Below are positions 22,649 to 32,600 of a stretch of 64,000 nucleotides of DNA, piece after piece. Numbering within the stretch: position 1 is the first letter of the stretch; the number at the start of each line of letters is the position of its first letter. Source of the DNA: Apoda limacodes (Eukaryota > Arthropoda > Insecta > Lepidoptera > Limacodidae); NCBI GenBank assembly GCA_946406115.1, contig OX291550.1:31038722-31102721 (forward strand). Reading direction: 5' to 3'. The notes under the pieces were generated by a model. The model worked only from the letters and a program-made list of their open reading frames with translations, ran no database searches and was not told the DNA's origin. The position numbers and the translations under genes were made by a program.

Positions 22649-25334
22649 ATTGAGAATTGTGTACTGGAACCCTGGGGGCATAATCGGCAAGACAGCCGCC
22701 CTCAGAACGTTAGTCCAGGAACACGATGTTCACATTGTGCTACTGGGCGAAACGAAACTCCGAGGTGAGAATGAGCTCCGCATTCCAAATTTCTTCACCT
22801 ATAGACGTGACGAAATTTCTCCCGCTAATATGGCCTTCAGGGGTACGGCTGTATTAATTAGACGTGACCTTATACACGAATTACTACCCCTTCCCCTTTT
22901 TACATACATTCGGTCTATAGGTGTAAAACTAAAGGTCGGCAATGCGGAGCTTAAAGTCTTCGCCGCATATAAGCCACCAGCAACCCCCTTCGATCCAAGT
23001 GACATCGACAATATCTTTTGCGATGCCACCCCCACACTTATTTTAGGTGACCTTAATACCAAACACCAACACTGGGGTTCACGAATTTCATCCAAATCGG
23101 GTCGTGAACTAAAAGCAGATGCTGAGAGCAAAAACTATTTAGTCATCGGTCCAGGTTCACCAACACACTATCCCTCTGCTGACAATCACGCACCGGACGT
23201 ACTGGACATCGCCTTAGCGCATAAGATCGGCTGGTCAATGTCGTTAGAGGTCCTCCACGACACTGACACTCAGCATCTGCCAATCTTATTGGTCCTTGGA
23301 GTGTCCGTAACCGGTAAACCGCTCCCCAATCCCCGCAGAACCACAGACTGGGCTTTATTTCACCGTGCCATGCTGAGCTACCAACTTCCGGCTGGTGGCA
23401 TTTCCACTCCCTTAGAAGTCGAAGAGGCAGTTGACACCTTCACAACTGCCATTGCACAGGCTCTAAGGGAGTCTACTAAAATCTCAGCCACAGCTTCCGG
23501 TAAGCAGCTGCTACCGGCGCATCTCCGCGCTAAACTTAAAACCAAGAGGGACCTCCGTAAACTCTGGTGCGACACCCGTTGCCCAGTGGTAAAGATGGAC
23601 CTCAATAAGATTAGCGCGGAACTATCTGCTGAACTCGCAAATTTTAGGCAACATTCATAGGACCAGGCAATATCTAAAGCAAGCGAGAACGACACGGCTC
23701 TCTATCGCCTGGCCCGTCAAATAACAAAAACACCTGCCCCTATCTGTCCACTTATCGACCCCACTGGTATTCGCCGCTACCACGCTGCGGAACGCGCGGA
23801 ACTTTTTGCGGATCACTTTGAGGACCAATTTAAGCCGAACCCCATTATCGACCCTGACCACACGTTAGGAGTTACAGAACGCGTAGAGCAGTTTCTCGCG
23901 GCCCCAGCCCCACCACTTAGAGGTGATTATTTTATTTCGCCTAAAGAGGTTAGGAAGGAGGCCTCTAAACTTAACAAGCGTAAATCACCCGGTCCCGACG
24001 AGATTCCAAACACAGCGATTATTATGCTGCCTAGGAAGGGTCTGGTGGCACTCACCCGTATCTTTAATGGGATACTGCGTACTGGACATTTCCCATCTTC
24101 GTGGAAGATCGGCAAAATTATCGTTCTCCCGAAACCAGGGAAAGATCGTCATCGCCCAGAACATTACCGACCGATTACACTGCTGTCCAATCTAGCCAAG
24201 TTGTTCGAACGTCTACTATTACTTAGGATATCCCCGCATATCCAGCTTAGGCCTGAACAGTTTGGCTTCAGAGACAGCCACAGTACCACTCTTCAGCTTG
24301 TACGAGTGCTCCATCACATGGCCTTCGAGCTAAACAAGGGCAGACGTACAGTCGGAGTCTTTCTCGATATGGAGAAGGCTTTCGATCGAGTTTGGCACGA
24401 AGGCTTAATACACAAGCTGTTAGAGACGGACATCCCACCGATGCTCGGGCGAGTAATAGCCTCGTTTCTGGACAAACGAAGCTTCTATGTCTCGGTCGAG
24501 AACAAACAGTCAGCATGTAAACTCATTAGAGCAGGGGTACCTCAAGGCAGCTGCCTATCGCCACTGCTCTATGCGTTATTCACCAACGACATCCCCACTC
24601 TCAGTGACTCTGGTCTAGCTGAAGGTGTTGAAGACGTCATCCTAGCCCTTTACGCGGACGACAGCGCCTATATGTCCTCCTCCCGCAAAGCTAGCTTAGC
24701 AGCCAAAAAAATGCAGCGACTATTGGACACTTTGCCTGGCTGGCTGGACAAGTGGAGAATAGCCGTTAATGCCAGCAAGACAGCAGCAATACTGACCGGC
24801 CTGCAAAAGTTTCTCCCACCGAAACTTGTGTTTCGAGGTCAAGTTATTGAGTGGCAACCCAGTGTAAAGTACCTAGGTTGTATTATAGACCGCCCCTTGC
24901 GCATGCGCAAAATGCTAGACCATGTGTCAGCAGGCGCGGTCGCGTCACGGGCGTGTCTTAGACCGGTGCTTTCCTCTGACTTGCCACTCAAAACCAAAAT
25001 TCGCCTGTACAAGTTGTACATACGGTCGAGACTGACCTATGCAGCCCCTGCTTGGTACGGTCTTCTATCTTCTACCAACAAACGTAAGCTCCAGGTTGTC
25101 CAAAATAAGTCGCTGAGATTAATCACCGGCGCGGGACGCTACGTCCGCAACTCCACCATCGCTAGAGACACCAAAACCGAGCCACTCGCAGAGTTCATAT
25201 CTGGTTTGTCGAAACGATTATTCACCCGCGCGGACAACAGTCACCATACTCACCTTAGGGGTATAGCACCCCTACACGCCCGCCCGCCGGAAGGCAGGGC
25301 TCTCCCCCGAGAGCTTATTCCTGTGGGTGAATAA
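22626..25334 (+). pseudogene. Jockey-A copy 1 ORF2 (endonuclease-RT), one nonsense codon
   Basis: The frame encodes an apurinic-like endonuclease (IVYWNPGG, LGETKLRG, GDLNTKHQHWGS, DVLDIAL) followed by a reverse transcriptase with LPKPGKDRHRPEHYRP, FLDMEKAFDRVW, AGVPQGSCLSPLL, YADDSAYM and KYLGCIID. There is no RNase H domain, as usual for the Jockey clade. The in-frame TAG at 23658-23660 stands where copy 4 has TGG (Trp), cutting the protein after ~344 residues, between endonuclease and RT. The rest of the frame is open to the TAA at 25332-25334. A single transition accounts for the loss. Confidence 0.9.
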
Positions 25335-25347
25335 GTTTACTTATTCA
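25328..25347 (+). terminator. Stem-loop over the ORF2 stop codon, copy 1
   Basis: TGAATAAG, TTTA loop, CTTATTCA form a perfect 8-bp stem that contains the ORF2 stop. The same hairpin is at 26629-26648 (copy 2), at 46019-46042 (copy 3, 9 bp with a changed loop) and at 51518-51543 (copy 4, 11 bp). It is an RNA structure of unknown role, not a bacterial-type terminator. Confidence 0.5.
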
Positions 25348-25393
25348 TCCTCCTACCTCCTTACCCTCCTCCCTTCATTCCATTCCATTCTTA

Positions 25394-25640
25394 TTGCCCT
25401 TCTCGCCTCTATTTTATTTTTGCTTTTATTTCTGTTTTTATTTCGCTTTTATTTTTATGTTATTTTTATTTTTATTTTCGTTTTTGTTTTGTTTTGTTTT
25501 TGCTTCATTTTTATTTTATTTTAATTTCGCTCTTTTGTTTTGTTTTGCTTTATTTTTACTTTTGTTTTATTTTGCTTCTATTTTTGTTTTCTTTTCTGGC
25601 GTCTACTCTCGTATTTTATTTTTTCTATTTTCTATATCGC
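25394..25640 (+). repeat. U-rich low-complexity tract in the Jockey-A 3' UTR
   Basis: About 240 bases of ttttatttttgcttttatt-type sequence, on the coding strand and so U-rich in the RNA. It recurs in every copy: 26695-26941, 46090-46330 and about 51597-51775. Its translations are meaningless Phe/Leu runs. Confidence 0.85.
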
Positions 25641-25667
25641 TTATGGCGATAATATATTAGCCACAAA

Positions 25668-25818
25668 GGGGCCTGAAAAGTAGGCCGCCTTTTTAAATTT
25701 CACCGGGGGTGTTTAGCACCCCTGAGCTTCTGCCCGGGTCATGGTGGGAGGTAAATTCCCCTCCCCCGACACCCGCACCTCATCACCCAGCAGGGTGTAA
25801 GAGAAGATACCCCGTTGG
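25668..25818 (+). promoter_or_regulatory. Folded 3' terminus of Jockey-A, copy 1
   Basis: The last ~150 bases contain several possible stems: ggcct/aggcc, ggggtg-tttag-cacccc, a longer gggagg/cctccc pair, and caccc/gggtg near the end. All four copies keep this block (26969-27119, 46357-46505, 51849-51999) even where coding sequence has diverged, and none ends in poly(A). By analogy with R1, R2 and SART elements, this is the likely RT recognition site for target-primed reverse transcription. Confidence 0.6.
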
Positions 25819-25827
25819 TAGCTCCAC

Positions 25828-27119
25828 GAGAGCAGGGGTACCTCAAGGCAGCTGCCTATCGCCACTGCTCTACGCGTTATTCACCAACGACATCCCCACT
25901 CTCAGTGACTCCGGTCTAGCTGAAGGTGTTGAAGACGTCATCCTAGCCCTTTACGCGGACGACAGCGCCTATATGTCCTCCTCCCGCAAAGCTAGTTTAG
26001 CAGCCAAAAAAATGCAGCGACTATTGGACACTTTGCCTGGCTGGCTGGACAAGTGGAGAATAGCCGTTAATGCCAGCAAGACAGCAGCAATACTGACCGG
26101 CCTGCAAAAGTTTCTCCCACCGAAACTTGTGTTTCGAGGTCAAGTCATTGAGTGGCAACCCAGCGTAAAGTACCTAGGTTGTATTATAGACCGCCCCTTG
26201 CGCATGCGCAAAATGCTAGACCATGTGTCAGCAGGCGCGGTCGCGTCACGGGCGTGCCTTAGACCGGTACTTTCCTCTGACTTGCCACTCAAAACCAAAA
26301 TTCGCCTGTACAAGTTGTACATACGGTCGAGACTGACCTATGCAGCCCCTGCTTGGTACGGTCTTCTATCTTCTACCAACAAACGTAAGCTCCAGGTTGT
26401 CCAAAATAAGTCGCTGAGATTAATCACCGGCGCGGGACGCTACGTCCGCAACTCCACCATCGCTAGAGACACCAAAACCGAGCCACTCGCAGAGTTCATA
26501 TCTGGTTTGTCGAAACGATTATTCACCCGCGCGGACAACAGTCACCATACTCACCTTAGGGGTATAGCACCCCTACACGCCCGCCCGCCGGAAGGCAGGG
26601 CTCTCCCCCGAGAGCTTATTCCTGTGGGTGAATAAGTTTACTTATTCATCCTCCTACCTCCTTACCCTCCTCCCTTCATTCCATTCCATTCTTATTGCCC
26701 TTCTCGCCTCTATTTTATTTTTGCTTTTATTTCTGTTTTTATTTCGCTTTTATTTTTATGTTATTTTTATTTTTATTTTCGTTTTTGTTTTGTTTTGTTT
26801 TTGCTTCATTTTTATTTTATTTTAATTTCGCTCTTTTGTTTTGTTTTGCTTTATTTTTACTTTTGTTTTATTTTGCTTCTATTTTTGTTTTCTTTTCTGG
26901 CGTCTACTCTCGTATTTTATTTTTTCTATTTTCTATATCGCTTATGGCGATAATATATTAGCCACAAAGGGGCCTGAAAAGTAGGCCGCCTTTTTAAATT
27001 TCACCGGGGGTGTTTAGCACCCCTGAGCTTCTGCCCGGGTCATGGTGGGAGGTAAATTCCCCTCCCCCGACACCCGCACCTCATCACCCAGCAGAGTGTA
27101 AGAGAAGATACCCCGTTGG
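25828..27119 (+). mobile_element. Jockey-A copy 2, 5'-truncated, tandem to copy 1
   Basis: It starts abruptly in the RT coding region just before AGVPQGS and runs to the same 3' terminus, flanked by TAGCTCCAC at 25819-25827 and 27120-27128. It lies head-to-tail behind copy 1. Several silent positions (for example tacgcg, gactcc, caagtcatt, gcgtgcctt, ccggtactt) differ from copy 1, and some agree with copy 4 instead. It is therefore more likely a separate insertion than a simple duplication of copy 1. Confidence 0.88.
25831..26635 (+). pseudogene. Jockey-A copy 2 ORF2, C-terminal RT fragment
   Basis: About 268 residues remain, beginning at RAGVPQGSCLSPLL and including YADDSAYM, KYLGCIID and the conserved C-terminal tail before the TAA at 26633-26635. 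Endonuclease, RT motifs 0-A and all of ORF1 are missing. The upstream in-frame ATG at 25709 lies in the 3' UTR of copy 1 and is not a real start. Confidence 0.88.
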
Positions 27120-27810
27120 TAGCTCCACGGCAAAGTGCGCGGGAGTTTGTAGAACTAAGCAAAAGGTTAAGAGCGTAATCCACAACGTATTGCTTATTTT
27201 GTAAAAATTCACGCTCTTACTTTTCATACAATTACAAATACAAATACAAATTTTACACTGATAGATTTTAACTATTTACGTATTATTAAGAATTATTAAG
27301 AATTTAACTCAACTCTGCTTGAGTACATATCTTACACTACATGTTATTTACGCCTAAACTATTATTTTACATCGTATATTTTACTTTAGACAATCCTACA
27401 TATTAAATCCTTACTGACATTACCTATAGTTACTAAGTTTACACGAGATATTATTTACGAAATACATGCGCTTCCTTAAGTTATTTCTACGTTATTTCTT
27501 ATGTATCTTACTATTTATTTAACCTTCTTACTTAAAATGTACATAGTTGAGCAAACCTTATGTACTCTATCTCACATTGCAACGACATACTTCTATCCTA
27601 GTTGTTGTGACTTTATTTTTCGTCACTTGCAACGTTACAACTTATTATTATTTATTTATCATATAATTCACAAACCTTACAACTTACTAACTTATTATTT
27701 TACGTATCGTTTTAGAGCTACCCTATTGTGTCAATACGACTTTATTTATCAAAAAATCCTTATTTAAACATGTTTACATTTTAATCCTTATATCCTATCC
27801 TATCCTATCC

Positions 27811-29643
27811 TTATTTATGTGTTTCGTGTGGTCCGTCGCTAACATTCTCCCCCGCAGTGCGAAGCACTCCATCCTGTTGCGGCGACGATGTAGCTGGAAC
27901 CAACACGACGACACGGCGACTCGGGCGGCGCAGCACTCCTCCATTCGTCTGGATGTCCAGGATCCTCACTCTTCCGTCTGGTCCTGGGTACGCCTTCAGC
28001 ACCTTGCCACGTGGCCATTAGTTTCGTGGCAGGTTTGCATCCACGATGAGTACCACGTCGCCTTCCTCTGGGTCGCTCGTAGTCCTTCCGCTGATCTTTC
28101 TCGGCATCAGCGTCGGCAGGTACTCCTTGATCCACCTTCTCCAGAAGTGATCGGTGAGTCGCTGTGCAGTCCTCCAACTGGCTTTTCCGACTAGTTCGTG
28201 ATCGGTGAACTCGCCAGGTGCCATCATTCCACAGGACCTTCCAATCAGAAAGTGGTTAGGCGTCAGACTTTCTTCATCGTCCGGCTCCATGCTGAGTTCG
28301 GTGAGCGGACGCGAGTTGACGACGTGTTCCACCTCTGTCATCAGTGTGTGCAGTACCTCTTCTGGCGGACTTCTTTCGTGCAGTACTGCGGCCAGCGACG
28401 TCTTCACGGAGCGTACCATCCTTTCCCATGCGCCCCCCATATTTGGACTTCCTGGTGGTATGAACTTCCACCTTATACCTTTCTCTAAGGCTGCTTCTTC
28501 CAATTCTCGGTTGGCTCCGACGAAGTTTGTCCCGTTGTCGCTGAAGATGACCTTTGGCATTCCTCTTCTCGCTGCCATTCTTCGCAGCGCCATGATCATG
28601 GAGCTAGTGCTTAGTGATGGCACTAGCTCTAAATGTACTGCCCTTGTCGTTAGGCAGGTGAAGAGCGCTCCCCAGCGCTTCTCTGTTCTCCTGCCGATGG
28701 TGACCTGCATTGGCCCGAAGTAGTCCACGGCTGCATTGGAGAAAGGATACGCGTGATGTTGTAGCCTTTCCCCGGGCAGGTCTCCAGTGGGCGGGATTTG
28801 CGGCGAACCTTTCCTGACTTTGCACCATTGACATTGGTAAATGACTGCTTTTACCGCTGTCCTTAGGCCCAAAATCCAATACTTCTGCCGCAGCTCATTC
28901 ATTACGGTTGCAGTGTTACCGTGTAAAAACCTTCTGTGATAGTACTGAATTATCAGTTGTACTATCTTATGTTTCCCATCTATTACGGGTGGGTTATTTA
29001 CTGCGTTTTTAAACGTGAACTTTCTTGTTCGACTGCGCAGTTTTATCTTTTCGTTGCTGCCTAGATAAACGTCGATTTTTCGTAGGTGGCTTGCGTTTTC
29101 CAATGGCTTGTTTTCTTTTAAGCATTTCATTTCCTTTGTAAAGCTTTCACTTTGGCTTCTTTTAATTAAATATTCTTCTGCCTTTTTTTGGAAAGCCTCT
29201 TCAATTTTTATAAAATTGTGTTCCTTCTTTCTTTCAATCACCGGCTTGGCTTGTGCTTTCTTCTTATTTTTATTGTGCGGCTTCCATGTGACGTCCTTGT
29301 CTCGCGCTGTGTTGACCCTCTCGACTTTCTTTTTCAGGACATCGATAAACTGAAACACCCTTGCCATGGTGTTAACCAGTTTCCTCCAGTTCGAGAATCT
29401 TTCTAAGTCTGGTGTTTCCATTTCTACTGCCTTAATGGTGGTGACCTTGTGACTTGCCTTCTCTTCCAGGTCTTCACTCTTGGCCAAACCAAACTTTTTG
29501 GCGGGCCACTCTTCTTCGCCTCGCCTTAGGAATTCTGGGCCCTGGAACCACCTAGCGGTGTGATTGAAGTCGCTAGGCGTATTCCGTGTAGCGTCATCAG
29601 CCGTATTCATCTTCGTTGGAACCCATCTCCACTCCTGTGGCTT
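27811..29643 (-). pseudogene. BEL/Pao pol, integrase and C-terminal domain
   Basis: The reading frame resumes after the RNase H break with a short stretch ending RWVPTKM. An integrase follows: an HHCC-type zinc region (YYHRRFLHG, CQWCKVRKG), catalytic Asp in AAVDYFGP, Asp in FSDNGTNF and Glu in GGAWERMV, then the conserved Pao tail (LTPNHFLIGR, FWRRWIKEYL, GDVVLIVD). A TAA at 28015-28017 interrupts the tail. Beyond it the frame is open for another ~68 codons through VLKAYPGPDGRVR and ends at 27811, inside the 3' LTR. In an intact element this part would be made as one polyprotein with gag and RT. Confidence 0.88.
27844..27854 (-). promoter_or_regulatory. BEL polypurine tract
   Basis: On the minus strand GCGGGGGAGAA directly precedes TGTTAGCG, the start of the 3' LTR. 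Position and composition fit the plus-strand primer of an LTR retrotransposon. Confidence 0.7.
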
Positions 29644-29645
29644 TG

Positions 29646-32600
29646 TTAGTTCTTCTGAAGTACTGTGCTTGAGTCGGTCCAGTACGTCTTTTGAGTGACC
29701 ATGAGGTTGAGCTCTTCCTCCACGGTGGCTGCTAGTCTGCTTCCTAATAAAGCCGCCTGTAGCTCCAGCCTCGGGATTGAGACTGGTTTTGTCGGCGAGA
29801 CCCTTGCCTTTCCAGCCACCAGCACGACGTGTGTTTCACCCTCAGGTCCTCTGGTCCTCCAATATACAGACGCCGCGTATGCCTCTTCGCTAGCGTCTGT
29901 GAAGGTGTGCAGCTGCCCTTCTCTTTGGCATGGCGAAATGCACCTTGGTATCCTCAACTTGTCCAAGGTGGCGACTTCCTTTATGTACTTTCGCCAGGCT
30001 TCTTGTTGGCCTTCTTGTATTTTCTCATCCCAGCCAATCTGTGTTCGCCAAATTTCTTGAATCAACTTCTTCCCTTGGATCAGGACTGGCGTAGCGAAGC
30101 CCATGGGATCGAATGTTGACATCACGGCGCTCGTGACTTCTCTTTTTGTGGGAACCCTTCTGCCATCTAATATTTCTGTTGGCGTATTACGTAGCCCAAT
30201 GTTAAAGGCTAAGGCATCTTCTTCTGTGAGCCACCTCAGGCCCAGTGTCTTTTCTTCTTTGGTAAGCTCAAGGTTGGCGCTTTCATTTTTCTCTCGGTAA
30301 CCTTTGAGCACTTCTGGGTTATTGCTTGCCCATCCCTTCAAATGGAAACTCGCCCGCTCATGGATATCCTTAACTTCGGCCGATACTCTTCTTGCTTCCT
30401 CGACAGACTGGAAGCTTTGAAGATAGTCATCCATGTAGTGATTTTCTTTTATTGCCTTGACTGCTGCTGGGCGGGTCTCCTGGTACTCTTCGGCATTCTT
30501 GTTCATTACGTAGATTGCCGTGGCTGGTGATGAGGCAGCACCAAAAATGACAGAAGTCATTCTATATTCCTCTGGCTTCTCTTTTCTTTTCTCTCCACGC
30601 CAAAGGAACCTCAGACTGTCCCTGTCTTCTTGTCTTATTTTGATGCGGAGGAACATGTCTTGGATGTCGGCCATTATTGCAATTGGCCCCTCTCTAAAGC
30701 GCAGCAATACTCCAAATAGTGATTGGAGTAGATCTGGACCGGGCAGGAGAGCATCATTTAAGCTCTTTCCCTGGAACTTGGCTGCTGCATCGAAGATGAT
30801 TCTGGGCTTCTTTTTTACTGGGTGTTCGACAGCGAAGTGTGGAAGATAGAATGTTCTTCCATCAGTGCTGTTACGCGGTGCCTTCTCTGCGTACCCCTTT
30901 GCGAGGAGATTGGTCATTAGGATCTCATATTCCTTTTTCATCTCTTTGTTTTGATCCAGCTTCTTTTCAACAATTTCCAATCTCCTGAAGGCTTGCTTGC
31001 AGTTGTTTGGAAGAACTTCATCTTCTTTCTTCCACAGAAGCCCAGTTTCGTATTGCCCATCAGGCAATTTCTTTGTTGTCTTCTCCAGGACTTCCAGGGC
31101 TCTTCTGTCGCTGTCATGGCTCGGCAGCTTGGCTTCAATCCCCAGGGACTCTAATTTAAAGAAGTCTCGAACGATCTCATTGATCCCCTCTTCGTTCGAG
31201 ATGCGACAGTGGTTGACAAAATGCACGGCTACTGTTGAAGCAGCGTCACAGCCATGTAGCACCCACCCGAGACTGGTGAGTGAGGCTACGGGCTCAGACT
31301 TCTTCCCCTTCTTCAACCTTCTTGTTACTATGAGTCCCCAGTTGTCTTGCCCGATAAGCAGTTTGGGCTCTTCTTTATCGTAGACCAGCTGATCCTTAAT
31401 AGCGCTTAAATGCTGGCAGTTACGGATGTCCTCTATTGCCACCTTCTGTTGCGACAGCTTAAGGTCCTCCATCGTTCGAAGTTCAATTGCCCTCTTGTCT
31501 CTTCTGTAGGCCCCTTTAATTTTAATTTTCAGACGTTCGGAGCTATTTTTCTTAATTATTTTTCCGCCAACGGTTTCTATTGTCAGAGTCTCTTTCTTCC
31601 CATTGACTCCGATTTGTTCAGCAACCTTTGAGTCCAATAGTGACACCGTTGAGCCCTCGTCCAGAAGCGCCAAGACCCTGGCATGCCCCTTCGGTCCATA
31701 TACGTCTACTGGCATTATTTTTAAGTAGACCTTTTCGTTACTTATTGTTGTATGGATTGAAGCGATTTTTTCTTCAGCTTCTTCTCCTTCTTGCTGGCCC
31801 AGTTGGTAACACTGACTGGTGCCTGGTGCTTCTGCTCTGTTGGGCGGCTTCTCTGAATGGAGGGACGTGTGATGCCATCTGCCGCACTTCTTGCATACCG
31901 GCGCTTTGCAATTCAGTCTTGAGTGCCGGAAGCGTAGGCATTTGAAGCATGTCCTTGTTTTCTTCGCTATGTCCCATTTTCCATTCAGGTCAGCCTCTTT
32001 AAAAGTTTTGCAGTCAAGCAAGTAATGATCGCCTTCGCATCCCGTACAGGCAATTTTCTTTCTTTCTTGAGGCGGCTCCCGTACGTTGTTTATTGGTTTG
32101 TGCTCTGGTTCCCAATTTCTCTTCGGTACGCTTGTGGGTTCCCAGGGCTTCCTTGGTTGTGGTGGAACCGCCTTGTAAGTCCTCCTCAGCTCTTCAGGTG
32201 GAGCAAAGTCCCCACAGATGTCGGCTTCTAGTCCGAGGAATGCGTCCAGTAGGATGAGCTCAGGCATCTCTTCATCCCTTCTTTCTCGATGGTACGCAAA
32301 CCAACGGAACTTCATAGAAGACGGCATCTTTTCAGTTAGGCTCTTCAATGTTTCAGGAGAGATGAGGTATTGACTCTTCTTCAGTGCTTTGATGCTTGCT
32401 ACTGCATTTCGGACCCGGCTTGCAAACTGGCAGATGTCGCTTGGGTTTTCATTGACCCTTGGTAGACTCTTCATCTTCTCTAGCTCAGCTAAGGCCAGGG
32501 CTCCAGGTCTTCCGAATCTTGCTTCCAGTCCCGTCATGACTTCCTTCGGATCTTCGGCGGTGAATAGCAGGCTTTGTACAGCTTCCCTTGCCTTTCCTTG

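Larger units (their letters stand above)
20204..25818 (+). mobile_element. Jockey-A copy 1, non-LTR retrotransposon
   Basis: The 5.6-kb copy runs from an (ATCTC)n start to gataccccgttgg and is bounded by TAGCTCCAC on both sides (20195-20203, 25819-25827). Layout: 378-bp 5' UTR, ORF1 (20582-22648), ORF2 (22626-25334), 484-bp 3' UTR. The UTR has a long U-rich tract and a folded terminus, with no poly(A). It has the longest 5' UTR of the four copies, so it may be full length. ORF2 has one nonsense change, so the copy is not autonomous. Confidence 0.9.
19385..27843 (-). repeat. BEL 3' LTR, interrupted by Jockey-A copies 1 and 2
   Basis: LTR sequence is 19385-20203 and 27129-27843, 1534 bp in total, starting TGTTACGAACACGC and ending GTCGCTAACA. 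It is split at TAGCTCCAC (20195-20203; duplicated at 27120-27128). A short TATCC repeat lies at about 27783-27810. Relative to the right LTR it carries an extra gcgactgcgaactgac-type duplication near 19845 and an indel near 19697. Confidence 0.88.

Noticed and set aside
25327..26961. Phe/Leu-rich membrane-like peptides
   Set aside because: Translations of the U-rich 3' UTR tract, repeated identically in tandem copies.
27501..27767. 88-codon Tyr/Leu-rich frame repeated at 52377-52643
   Set aside because: It lies inside the BEL LTR on the antisense strand. It is identical because the LTRs are, with no coding signature.
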